From contig NZ_APJI01000013.1 of the NCBI RefSeq assembly GCF_000497575.1, positions 418,212 through 482,211 of the forward strand: a DNA stretch of 64,000 nucleotides, in the 5' to 3' direction. Position 1 is the stretch's first letter; the number at the start of each line of letters is the position of its first letter. Positions 1 through 7,956 of this stretch are shown here, piece after piece. The position numbers and the translations under genes were made by a program. A model generated the notes under the pieces. The model was given only the letters and a program-made list of their open reading frames with translations. It did not search any database and was not told where the DNA came from. Origin of the DNA: Afipia sp. OHSU_II-C1. GTDB lineage: Bacteria > Pseudomonadota > Alphaproteobacteria > Rhizobiales > Xanthobacteraceae.

Positions 1-610
1 CGTACTCTTCATTGAGATCGACGATGTAGCGGGCCATGTCTTCCTTCTCTTCGAAGTTCATGCCGGCCATCGGCTCGTCGAGAAGAATGAGTTTCGGCTC
101 CAGCGCCATCGCGCGCGCGAGTTCGACGCGCTTGCGCAGGCCGTAGGAGAGGGTGCCTGCGGTCGCCTTGCGCACGGACTGCAGGTCGAGGAAGTCGATG
201 ATCTCTTCCACCTTGCGGCGGTGTTCGAGTTCTTCGCGCCGCGCGCCGGTCAGCCAGTAGAGCGAGCCGGTGATGAAATTGTTTTTCAGGAGGTGATGCC
301 GCCCGACCATGATGTTGTCGAGCACGGTCATATGGTGGAACAGCGCGAGATTCTGGAACGTGCGGCCGATGCCGAGCGCGGCACGCGCATTCGGCTTCAG
401 CCCCGTGATATCGCGGCCCTGATAGAAAAGCTGTCCTTCCGTCGGGGTGTAGCGGCCGGAGACGCAGTTGACGATCGAGGTCTTGCCGGCGCCGTTGGGG
501 CCGATGATCGAAAACAGTTCGCCTTCGTTGACGCCGAAACTCACATCGGTCAGGGCGCGCACGCCGCCGAACCGTAGTGAGACCCCCCGCACCTCCAATG
601 CGTAAGCCAC
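1..610 (-). CDS. Branched-chain amino acid type ABC transporter ATPase (LivG family), 3' end cut by window edge
   Basis: Reading the minus strand from a GTG at 610 gives a LivG-like ATPase that runs off the left edge after about 203 residues. A GGAGG lies six bases upstream of the GTG, which fixes the start. Walker A GPNGAGKT is at residues 37-44, the LivG-type signature LSYGLRKR is near 160, and Walker B LILLDEP is near 182. It would hydrolyse ATP at the cytoplasmic face of an importer for a branched-chain amino acid or other carboxylate. It is separate from the liv operon at 2554-7595, so a second LivG-type system begins here. The substrate cannot be told. Another frame through the same DNA is open but shows no family motif. 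Confidence 0.9.
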   Translation of the reverse strand, partial: MAYALEVRGVSLRFGGVRALTDVSFGVNEGELFSIIGPNGAGKTSIVNCVSGRYTPTEGQLFYQGRDITGLKPNARAALGIGRTFQNLALFHHMTVLDNIMVGRHHLLKNNFITGSLYWLTGARREELEHRRKVEEIIDFLDLQSVRKATAGTLSYGLRKRVELARAMALEPKLILLDEPMAGMNFEEKEDMARYIVDLNEEY

Positions 611-738
611 TCAATTCCTCCCAGATACGGCGCTTGGCGCGCTCTTTATCTATGGTCCGATAACCACGGGCCCGATCCTATACCGGGGGGCCCTGGCAAG
701 CCATTCTACTATTGATGTTTTGCGCCGCAGGACGCATT

Positions 739-780
739 TGCCGTAGCCGTCCTTACGGCAATCCGCGACATTGAAATGTC
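739..780 (+). promoter_or_regulatory. Two palindromes upstream of the Crp/Fnr gene
   Basis: TGCCGTA (739-745) and TACGGCA (754-760) form a 7-bp inverted repeat. Directly after it GACATT-GA-AATGTC (767-780) is a perfect 6-2-6 palindrome. They lie in the divergent gap between the LivG-like ATPase and the Crp/Fnr gene and could be operator sites. Neither matches the classic CRP (TGTGA-N6-TCACA) or FNR (TTGAT-N4-ATCAA) box. Confidence 0.35.
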
Positions 781-880
781 TTGTGCCTGACAATTCATTG
801 GGCAATTTCACAGCGTGCGCGGTATACCAAAGGACGGTTTACTGCGTCGCAGCATGACGCGAGGGGACGATCGAGACAGC

Positions 881-1555
881 ATGGTTTCTGCGGAATACCT
901 CAAGCGCATTGCGGTCTGGTCGCGCGGCCTGAACGAGCGGGAAATCGAAGTCGCGCGTGCTGGCGTGATCGAGAAATCCTTCGGCGCGAACGAATTCATC
1001 TGCATGCGCGGGGATCATTTCGAATACTGGATGGGCGTGGTCACTGGGCTGGTGCGGATCGGCACCGGTTCGCGCGACGGCAAGGCGGTCAGCTTCACCG
1101 GCATGACCAACGGCGCCTGGTTCGGCGAAGGAACCGTGCTCAAGAACGAGGCGAGGCGTTATGACGCGGTGGCCCTGCGCGACACGCGCCTGGCGCTGAT
1201 GGACCGCGCCACCTTCTTCTGGCTGTTCGAGAACAGCGTGGCGTTCAACCGCTTTCTGGTGGGGCTGTTGAACGAGCGCCTCGGGCAGTTCATGGGCCTG
1301 GTCGAATACGGCCGGATGCTGGATGCGAAGGCGCGCCTCGCGCGCTCGATCGCGTCGCTGTTCAATCCGATCCTGTATCCGGATCATTCGCGCCATCTCG
1401 ACATCACGCAGGAAGAGCTCGGCGCCATCTCCGGCATCTCGCGGCAGAACGCCAACCAGTGCCTCAAGACGCTGGAGAAGGAAGGGCTGCTCCGGCTCGA
1501 ATACGGCGGCGTGACGGTGGTCGATCTGGAGCGGCTGCGCGGATATGGGGAGTAG
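881..1555 (+). CDS. Crp/Fnr family transcriptional regulator
   Basis: About 224 residues with the two-domain Crp/Fnr plan: an N-terminal cyclic-nucleotide-binding-like beta roll (to about residue 115), a long dimer helix, and a C-terminal winged helix whose recognition segment is ISGISRQNANQCLK. No cysteine cluster of the FNR iron-sulphur type is visible near the N terminus, so oxygen sensing by an Fe-S cluster is unlikely. The start is uncertain: ATG 881 (MVSAEYLKR) has GAGGGG some 14 bases upstream, while ATG 854 and GTG 815 extend the same frame. The gene is divergent from the ATPase at 1-610, so it may control that transporter. The effector is unknown. Confidence 0.85.
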   Translation: MVSAEYLKRIAVWSRGLNEREIEVARAGVIEKSFGANEFICMRGDHFEYWMGVVTGLVRIGTGSRDGKAVSFTGMTNGAWFGEGTVLKNEARRYDAVALRDTRLALMDRATFFWLFENSVAFNRFLVGLLNERLGQFMGLVEYGRMLDAKARLARSIASLFNPILYPDHSRHLDITQEELGAISGISRQNANQCLKTLEKEGLLRLEYGGVTVVDLERLRGYGE

Positions 1556-1572
1556 GGCGAAGCGGCACGGCT

Positions 1573-2499
1573 TCACTCCGCCCATTCCAGATCAGTTGTG
1601 AACACAATCGACAGCCAGCGGTCGGGCGTGTCGTTGCCGATGGCCTCGCCGATCTCGTCGCGGATCTTGTCCCATTCCTCGAGACGCTTGGGCGGCAGGC
1701 CGGCCGGAACGATGAAGTACAACTCGATCTGCCGGCCACGGCCGACGCGCGCGACATAGGCCCGGTAGGACAGGAACTGATAGCGCAGCACGATCTGCCG
1801 GGCGATCTCTTCGACGTGCTGCATCAGATCGGGCGGCGTGACCAGCAGGGCGTCCGCCAGCGCCTGACGCACGGTGCCGATCGGGATTGGAATGACAATC
1901 AGACAGACGATCGCCAGCGCGGCGGGGTCGATATAGGGCGACATCCATTTCAGGCTGGTGCCCTGAATCATGTAGCCGAAGACAAAAGCCGCGAGCAGGG
2001 CGGCCGTCAGCGCCGCCGACATCATCCATGCTTTGGCGTCGAGGGCGACGAAGTTGGACCGGATGGTCCGGTTGGCCCTGAGGTCGAAGATCGCCATGCC
2101 GATTGCGGCGAGCGTTATCACGATGGCGTAGATAATCGCCTGATCGAAGGCGAGTTCGCGCCCTCCCGCCAGCAGGCTGCCGATGGCGGTGATCAGCGCA
2201 TAGATCGCTGCGCCGATCAGCAGGATGCCGTTCAGGCCGAGAACCATCGGCTCCAGATGCCAGAAGCCCATGGTGAACTGCGCGATGAACCGGGATTTGG
2301 AGCCGCCTTCGCGCGTGGATGCCGCGATCAGGTTGGACACCAGCAGCGCGAGGATCGTCATCACAGCGTCGATCAGCGCATAGACGCCGTCGAAAACAAT
2401 CGCGTAGGAGCCCGACAGAAGGCCGAACAGAATCCCCATCCCGGCGAGAGCCAGGGTCACGGCGATCGACAGGCGCAGAACGCTTTGTTCAGTCCTCAT
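1573..2499 (-). CDS. Cation diffusion facilitator (CDF) family membrane protein
   Basis: A 308-residue protein with about six hydrophobic segments in the first 210 residues and a soluble C-terminal domain, the plan of CDF metal/proton antiporters in the inner membrane. The first membrane segments (SGSYAIVFDGVYALIDAVMT) align with the CDF TM1-TM2 region. Compared with E. coli YiiP (DxxxD in TM2, HxxxD in TM5), only one TM2 Asp (ALIDAV) seems kept, and TM5 reads LDAKAWMMS without the His/Asp pair. It may therefore move a different ion or use a different site. It converges with the Crp/Fnr gene, 17 bases apart. Confidence 0.8.
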   Translation of the reverse strand: MRTEQSVLRLSIAVTLALAGMGILFGLLSGSYAIVFDGVYALIDAVMTILALLVSNLIAASTREGGSKSRFIAQFTMGFWHLEPMVLGLNGILLIGAAIYALITAIGSLLAGGRELAFDQAIIYAIVITLAAIGMAIFDLRANRTIRSNFVALDAKAWMMSAALTAALLAAFVFGYMIQGTSLKWMSPYIDPAALAIVCLIVIPIPIGTVRQALADALLVTPPDLMQHVEEIARQIVLRYQFLSYRAYVARVGRGRQIELYFIVPAGLPPKRLEEWDKIRDEIGEAIGNDTPDRWLSIVFTTDLEWAE

Positions 2500-2553
2500 G
2501 CGAATGCATCCGCAATTCCGCGGCGTAATTTCTACGCCGCGGGGCGGACGATA

Positions 2554-3249
2554 TCACACCTCGAGCCATTCCTTGCGGATGGCCTGATTGGCCTTGAGCT
2601 CGGCCGGGGTGCCCTCGAACACGATCCGTCCATGGCCCATGACGTAAAGCCGATGGGAGATGCGCATGGCGATGGAGAGCTTCTGCTCGACGAGAAGGAT
2701 CGCCACGCCGCGCTTGGCGATTTCCGCGATCAGGTCGCCGACCTGCTGCACGATCAGCGGCGCCAGACCTTCGGTCGGCTCGTCGATCATGATGAGTTCG
2801 GGATCGCCCATCAGCGTCCGGCAGATGGTCAGCATCTGCTTTTCGCCGCCGGACAGCACGCCTGCGGCCGTATCGGCGCGCGCCTTGAGGTTGGGGAACA
2901 TCTCGAGCATGTCCTCGAGCTTCCACTTGCCCGGACGCTTGGTGTCCTTGATCCCGAGCAGCAGGTTCTGCCGCACGGTGAGGCCGGGGAAGATGTCGCG
3001 ATGTTCGGGAACGTAGCCAAGCCCGAGATGCGCGATCCTGTAGCTCGGCAGGCCGGCAATCTCCTGGCCCTTGAACTTGATGACGCCGTGCGGCGGCACC
3101 TCGCCCATGATCGCCTTGACCGTGGTCGAGCGTCCGACGCCGTTGCGCCCGAGCAGACTGACGACCTCGCCGGCGCCGATATGCATATCGACGCCCTGGA
3201 GGATGTGGCTTTTGCCGTAATAGGCGTGCAGATCCTGGACTTCCAACAT
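2554..3249 (-). CDS. livF: Branched-chain amino acid ABC transporter ATPase LivF
   Basis: 231 residues, usual LivF length, last gene of the livK-H-M-G-F operon. The ATPase motifs are in order: Walker A GRNGVGRS (residues 34-41), signature LSGGEKQ (about 133), Walker B LIMIDEPTEGLAP (about 153). The Walker A lysine is replaced by arginine (CGC codon). From memory the same GRNGVGRST form occurs in other LivF proteins of this bacterial group, so it is probably not a broken gene. The ATG overlaps the livG stop as ATGA at 3249, which indicates translational coupling. It pairs with LivG to power the LivH/LivM channel. Confidence 0.93.
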   Translation of the reverse strand: MLEVQDLHAYYGKSHILQGVDMHIGAGEVVSLLGRNGVGRSTTVKAIMGEVPPHGVIKFKGQEIAGLPSYRIAHLGLGYVPEHRDIFPGLTVRQNLLLGIKDTKRPGKWKLEDMLEMFPNLKARADTAAGVLSGGEKQMLTICRTLMGDPELIMIDEPTEGLAPLIVQQVGDLIAEIAKRGVAILLVEQKLSIAMRISHRLYVMGHGRIVFEGTPAELKANQAIRKEWLEV

Positions 3250-4013
3250 CAGGCAGCCTCCTCGCCGAGATAGGCTTCCTTGACCTTCGGGCTGTTACGG
3301 ATTTCCTCGGGCGTTCCCGACGCGATGATATGGCCGTAGACCAGCACGGAGATGCGGTCGGCGAGGCCGAACACCACGCTCATGTCATGCTCGACGATCA
3401 GCAGCGTCTTGCCGACGGTGAGGCGGCGAATCAGATCCACCGCGCGCTCGGTCTCGGCATGGCTCATGCCGGCGGTCGGTTCATCCAGCAGGATGACGTC
3501 GGCGCCGCCCGCGATCGTGATGCCGATTTCCAGCGCGCGCTGTTCCGCATAGGTCAGAAGACCGGCCGGGATGTCGCGCCGCGAGGTGAGGTTGATGTCT
3601 TCCAGAATCTGCGCGGTGCGCTCGCGCACTTCCGGCAGCTTGTCGACGCTTTTCCAGAACGCGTATTTATGTCCCGTCGCCCACAGCACGGCGCAGCGCA
3701 GGTTTTCCCACACCGTCATGTTGGCGAAGACGTTGGTGACCTGGAAGCTGCGCGACAGGCCGCGCCGGTTGATCTGGTAGGGCGCGAGGCCGTCGATGCG
3801 CTCGCCGCGCATCAGGACTTCGCCGCTGGTCGGCGCCATGTAGCCGCTGATGAGATTGAACGTGGTCGATTTGCCGGCGCCGTTCGGGCCGATCAGGGCA
3901 TGGCGTTCGCCCTGCGCCACTTTCAGGTTGAGGTCACGGATCACCTTGGTGATGCCGAAGCTCTTCTGAACGTCGCGGATTTCGATGGCGTTGGGTTTCA
4001 CGTCCGAGGTCAT
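3249..4013 (-). CDS. livG: Branched-chain amino acid ABC transporter ATPase LivG
   Basis: 254 residues. Walker A GPNGAGKST is at 42-50, the LivG-type signature is LTYAEQRALEIG, Walker B is VILLDEPTAGMS and the switch histidine sits in IVEHDMSVV. The ATG at 4013 overlaps the livM stop (ATGA) and its own stop overlaps the livF start. A longer reading of the frame joins it to a nonsense extension inside livM; the ATGA junction and loss of family similarity show that extension is not real. It forms the ATPase pair with LivF. Confidence 0.93.
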   Translation of the reverse strand: MTSDVKPNAIEIRDVQKSFGITKVIRDLNLKVAQGERHALIGPNGAGKSTTFNLISGYMAPTSGEVLMRGERIDGLAPYQINRRGLSRSFQVTNVFANMTVWENLRCAVLWATGHKYAFWKSVDKLPEVRERTAQILEDINLTSRRDIPAGLLTYAEQRALEIGITIAGGADVILLDEPTAGMSHAETERAVDLIRRLTVGKTLLIVEHDMSVVFGLADRISVLVYGHIIASGTPEEIRNSPKVKEAYLGEEAA

Positions 4014-5311
4014 GCCGCCAACTCCTTCGCACGTGCTACGGTCAGCGCCTCGTCCCAGGCCACGGCGACCCGCTTCCATGTCATCCGCGAGACGATGAAG
4101 CCGCCGACGATCAGGATCAGCGACACGGCCCATGTGATCGGGCTTGCGGCATTGAACGGAATGCCGAACGCCTTGATGTTCGGATCTTCCATCGGATTCA
4201 TCGTGTAGTGCACGATAGATTCGATCCCGAGCATCAGTCCGATCATCAGCGCAAGCGTGGGGACCAGCGCCACGGCATAGGACGGCAGCACGCTGCCGAG
4301 TGTGCCGCCCCTGATGAGCGGGCGATGCATCATCAAAAGGCCGGTGATGCCGCCGGGCGCGTACATCACCACCGCGATGAAGAACAGGCCGAAGTAGAGC
4401 TGCCAGACCGTCGTCAGGTCGCTCAGGCCGAGCGAGAGAATCGTGACGAAGATCGCGCCGACGATCGGGCCGATGAAGAACCCGATGCCGCCGATATAGG
4501 CCGCGAACAGCACCGTGCCGGACTGCACCGCGCCGAGATAGGCAGAGTTCGCGATCTCGAAGTTGATGGCGGCGAGCGACCCTGCGATGCCGGCAAAGAA
4601 GCCCGAGAAGCAGAACGCGATATAGCGGACCACATGCGGATCGTAGCCGACGAACTGCACGCGTTCCGGGTTGTCGCGAACCGCGTTGCACATCCGTCCC
4701 AGCGGCGTGCGGGTCAGCGCATACATCGCGATCATGCAGATCAGCGTCCAGGCCGCGACCAGATAGTAGATCTGGATTTGCGGGCCGAAGTTCCAGCCGA
4801 AGAAGCTCAGCAGCTTGGTGCGGTTGGCCGAGATGCCGGCTTCGCCTCCGAAGAACGTCCGCAGGATCAGCGCGGAGGAGGCGACCAGTTCGGCGACGCC
4901 GAGGGAGATCATGGCGAATGCAGTGCCTGAGCGCTGTGTCGACACCCAGCCGAGCAGGATCGCGAACACAAGACCCGTGAGTCCGCCGATCAGCGGCACC
5001 AGCGGCAGCGGGATCGCCCACTTGTTGGCGCCGATGATGTTGATGGCGTGAATGACGAGGAAGCCGCCGAGGCCGTAATAGACCGCGTGGCCGAACGACA
5101 GCATGCCGGTCTGGCCGAGCAGGATGTTGTAGGACAGCGCAAAGATGATCGAGATGCCGATCAGGCTGAATGTCGTCAGGGCGCCGCCCGAGCCGAAGAC
5201 CTTCGGCAGCACCAGCAGGAAAATGGCGACGGCAGCCCACAGTCCGTAGAACTTGAGATTGTCGGCAGCGGTCGGTGGCGGCGGCGCGGCGCGTGAGGTG
5301 ATGTTGCTCAT
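4010..5311 (-). CDS. livM: Branched-chain amino acid ABC transporter permease LivM
   Basis: 433 residues, inner-membrane permease with about ten hydrophobic segments. The LivM hallmark SYNILLGQTGMLSFGHA is near residue 80 and the coupling region AVRDNPERVQFVGYD near 225. After the usual permease core, about 100 extra residues contain two more hydrophobic stretches (TLALMIGLMLGI and SLILIVGGFIV), making it longer than most LivM proteins of 320-360 residues. It overlaps livH and livG by ATGA at both ends. It forms the translocation path with LivH. Confidence 0.92.
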   Translation of the reverse strand: MSNITSRAAPPPPTAADNLKFYGLWAAVAIFLLVLPKVFGSGGALTTFSLIGISIIFALSYNILLGQTGMLSFGHAVYYGLGGFLVIHAINIIGANKWAIPLPLVPLIGGLTGLVFAILLGWVSTQRSGTAFAMISLGVAELVASSALILRTFFGGEAGISANRTKLLSFFGWNFGPQIQIYYLVAAWTLICMIAMYALTRTPLGRMCNAVRDNPERVQFVGYDPHVVRYIAFCFSGFFAGIAGSLAAINFEIANSAYLGAVQSGTVLFAAYIGGIGFFIGPIVGAIFVTILSLGLSDLTTVWQLYFGLFFIAVVMYAPGGITGLLMMHRPLIRGGTLGSVLPSYAVALVPTLALMIGLMLGIESIVHYTMNPMEDPNIKAFGIPFNAASPITWAVSLILIVGGFIVSRMTWKRVAVAWDEALTVARAKELAA

Positions 5312-6255
5312 GTTTCACGCGTCCCCAAAAGACCCATCGGACGGAGCGCGAGGATCAGCACCAGCAGCACATAGGGCATGATCGGCGCGATCTGCGCCAC
5401 AGTGACGTTCCAGATATCAGCCACCCATGTTGACGACCATGCCGGGCTGAGCGGCCCGAACACTTCCGAGAGCGAGCCGTTCATCGACACCGCGAAGGTC
5501 TGCACGAAGCCGATCAGAAGCGAGGCGATGAATGCGCCCGGCAGCGAGCCGAGCCCGCCAACCACCACGACCACGAACAGGATGGGTCCGAGAAGACCGG
5601 CCATGTTCGACTGGGTGACCAGCGCGGGGCCTGCGATCACGCCGGCGACTGCGGCGAGCGCGGTGCCGACGCCGAACACCATCATGAAGATGCGTCCGAC
5701 GTTGTGGCCGAGATGGCCGACCATGTGCGGATGGGTGAGGGCGGCCTGAACGATCATGCCGACCCGCGTCCGCTTCAGCACGACCAGCAGCGCGATGAAG
5801 ATGGCGATCGACACCAGCAGCATGAACATCTTGTAGGCGGGGTAGTTGGTCGAGAAGATCGTGAAGGCCGGGAAATCGAGCAGCGGCGGCACGCGGAAAT
5901 CGACCGGGCTCTTGCCCCAGATGATCTGCACCACCTCCTCGATCGCGAAGGCGAGACCGAAGGTGAACAGCAGTTCGGCGACATGGCCGTTGCGGTGAAC
6001 CTGGCGCAGGCCGTAGCGCTCGACGCCCGCGCCGATGATGCCCGCGAGGATCGGTGCGATCAGCAGGGCAGGCCAGAACCCGAACCACCGGCTGATCTGA
6101 AATCCGAAGAATGCGCCGAGCATATAGAAGCTCGCATGCGCGAAGTTCAGCACGCCGAGCATGCTGAAGATGACCGTCAGGCCGCTGGCCATCAGGAACA
6201 GCAGCATCCCGAACAGGACGCTGTTCAACGTGGATATGACGATGAGCTCGAGCAC
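5308..6255 (-). CDS. livH: Branched-chain amino acid ABC transporter permease LivH
   Basis: 315 residues starting with GTG at 6255. It is a polytopic LivH-type permease: an early NSVLFGMLLFLMASGLTV segment, then GVLNFAHASFYMLGAFFG, the family's conserved loop, and a VVVGGLGSLPGAF motif near 235. The ribosome site is a G-rich stretch about ten bases upstream. A strong hairpin separates it from livK. It is coupled to livM by ATGA. Confidence 0.92.
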   Translation of the reverse strand: MLELIVISTLNSVLFGMLLFLMASGLTVIFSMLGVLNFAHASFYMLGAFFGFQISRWFGFWPALLIAPILAGIIGAGVERYGLRQVHRNGHVAELLFTFGLAFAIEEVVQIIWGKSPVDFRVPPLLDFPAFTIFSTNYPAYKMFMLLVSIAIFIALLVVLKRTRVGMIVQAALTHPHMVGHLGHNVGRIFMMVFGVGTALAAVAGVIAGPALVTQSNMAGLLGPILFVVVVVGGLGSLPGAFIASLLIGFVQTFAVSMNGSLSEVFGPLSPAWSSTWVADIWNVTVAQIAPIMPYVLLVLILALRPMGLLGTRET

Positions 6256-6290
6256 GACCCCAGCACTCCCCCCGGATACGTGAAGGTCTC

Positions 6291-6322
6291 GTGTTCACCC
6301 CGGCAGGCGCCGGGGCGAACAC
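6291..6322 (-). promoter_or_regulatory. Intercistronic stem-loop between livK and livH
   Basis: The bases 6291-6304 and 6309-6322 form a 14-bp stem with a four-base loop. The only irregular pair is a G-U wobble on the minus-strand transcript. No U-run follows, so it is not an intrinsic terminator. It sits 3' of livK and about 36 bases before livH, the usual place for a structure that protects the binding-protein mRNA from 3' decay and so raises LivK over the membrane parts. It could also be a copy of a dispersed palindromic repeat. Confidence 0.7.
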
Positions 6323-6359
6323 AACTAGTTGGCGAAAGAAGCCAGCTTGCAGTGACCTC

Positions 6360-7595
6360 TTATGGGCGGGTCATCTTGCAGGTGGTCGGCAGGATGGTCT
6401 TGTCGGTATCGATCTTGGCGACACCCTTCCAGCCCCAGCCGGTCTTCTCTTCGTCGAAGGGCTCCTTGTTCTTCAGCTCGCCGAACTGGGCGACATACAT
6501 CGGCTGGAAGAACTGGTGGTCGTCCTTGCGCATGACGCCCTTGCCGCCGGTGAAGACCTCGAATTCCAGGCCTTCGAGGGCTGCAGCGACCTTTACGGGC
6601 TCAAGCGATTTGGCCTTCTCGGCCGCCGCCGCGAACATCCGCATTTCGTTCGCTGCGCGCGGGTACCAGAAGGTCTGGCCGGCGTACTTGGCGCGGAAGG
6701 CCTTCTCGAACTCGATCGATTCCTTGTGGTCGATGTTGGCGTAGCCTTCGACGATCGTGAACACCTGATCGTTGAGGTTGCCCTGCTTGATCGCGGTCGG
6801 GCCACCGGCGCCGCCTGCGTAGTAGGTGTACCAGCCCACCTTGAGCCCGGCGTCAGCCGCGGCCTTCAGCAGCAGTGCGAAGTCCTGGCCCCAGTTGCCG
6901 GTGATCACGGTGTCGGCGCCCGACGCCTTGATCTTCGCAATGTAAGGCGCGAAGTCGGTGATCTTCAGCAGCGGGTGCTTTTCGTCGCCGACGATCTCGA
7001 TGTCAGGACGCTTTTCTTTCAGCATCGCACGCGCCGTGGTGCGCACGGATTCGCCGAACGAATAATCCTGATTGATGAGGTACAGCTTCTTGATGGAGGG
7101 AACGCCCTTCATGTAGTTGGTGAGGGCTTCCATCTTGATGTCGGAATTCGCGTCCCAGCGGAAGTGCGCAAAGCTGCACTTGTCGTTGGTGAGGATGGGG
7201 TCTACCGCGGCGTAGTTGAAGTAAAGCACTTCCTTGCCGGGGTTGCGTTCATTGTACTTGGTGACGAAGTCACTCAGCGCGCCGGCCACGGAAGAGCCGT
7301 TGCCCTGGGTGAGGTAACGCACGCCGGAGTCGATGGCCTTCTGGGCCTGGATCAAGCTTTCCTGCGGGTTGGTCTTGTTGTCGAGCGGAACGATTTCGAC
7401 CTTCTTGCCGAGAATGCCGCCCTTGGCGTTCAGTTCATCGGCCAGATACTGAAAGGTCTTGAGGCCGACTTCGCCGACGCTGGCGCCGCCGCCCGAGAGC
7501 GGGTCGATATAGCCGATTTTCACGGTGTCCTGCGCCATCGCCGCTCCGCCTAGCATGGGCAGTGCGAACGCCGCAGCCATCATCAATTTACGCAT
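6360..7595 (-). CDS. livK: Branched-chain amino acid type periplasmic binding protein (LivK family)
   Basis: 411 residues. A signal peptide with a basic start (MRK), a hydrophobic core and an AMA-Q cleavage site at about residue 21 directs it to the periplasm. The mature protein starts TVKIGYIDPLSGGGASVG, typical of the type I Leu/Ile/Val-binding fold. Two ATG codons are available; the inner one (7595) lies six bases after GGGAG and the outer (7601) abuts it, so 7595 is preferred. It is first in the operon and delivers ligand to LivHMGF. The ligand may be an amino acid, an amide or an aromatic acid. Confidence 0.9.
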   Translation of the reverse strand: MRKLMMAAAFALPMLGGAAMAQDTVKIGYIDPLSGGGASVGEVGLKTFQYLADELNAKGGILGKKVEIVPLDNKTNPQESLIQAQKAIDSGVRYLTQGNGSSVAGALSDFVTKYNERNPGKEVLYFNYAAVDPILTNDKCSFAHFRWDANSDIKMEALTNYMKGVPSIKKLYLINQDYSFGESVRTTARAMLKEKRPDIEIVGDEKHPLLKITDFAPYIAKIKASGADTVITGNWGQDFALLLKAAADAGLKVGWYTYYAGGAGGPTAIKQGNLNDQVFTIVEGYANIDHKESIEFEKAFRAKYAGQTFWYPRAANEMRMFAAAAEKAKSLEPVKVAAALEGLEFEVFTGGKGVMRKDDHQFFQPMYVAQFGELKNKEPFDEEKTGWGWKGVAKIDTDKTILPTTCKMTRP

Positions 7596-7956
7596 TCTCA
7601 TCTCCCTAAATTCTCTTTGAGAACAGCCTGTTTGAGTGGGCGGACAAGATCCTGATCTGAGGATTTTGATCTTGTGCCGTCCGCGGCCATTTCGTGCGGC
7701 GGATTGTGGTCCAAGGGCCCGCAGGCTGCAAGCCCCGGTCTTGGGCAGGATGGAGAATGCTTAATTTGCCTGTCCCGGCGCGCACGTGATAGGGCGCCGA
7801 ACCGTCCCGCACCCGCAGTCAGCCCGCGCAAAATTGCGCTGGGTGACAGTTGTATTTTTCTCCGAACTGCTCTTTGGTGATTTCGCGAGCGGGGATTTTG
7901 TATGCCAGCGTTGATGGAAGAGTTGCGGCCGGCGCGGCCGCGGTTTGGGGTTGCCC
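7596..7956. other. Divergent promoter region between livK and fcl, 361 bp
   Basis: No gene is supported here. It must hold the promoter of the liv operon (minus) and of the GDP-fucose synthase gene (plus). One inverted repeat stands out, ACAAGATC (7644-7651) with GATCTTGT (7668-7675), about 50-80 bases upstream of livK; it may be an operator or leader hairpin. A GC-rich palindromic run lies near 7926-7942, just before fcl. Confidence 0.5.

Noticed and set aside
1459..3273. Long open frame on the plus strand across the CDF and livF genes
   Set aside because: It is antisense to clear genes. High GC lowers stop frequency in the mirror frame, and the product is rich in His/Asp/Gln/Arg without any family motif.
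3249..5318. A 689-residue fused reading of livG with upstream sequence
   Set aside because: The upstream part is an out-of-frame reading of livM; the ATGA overlap at 4010-4013 marks the real livG start.
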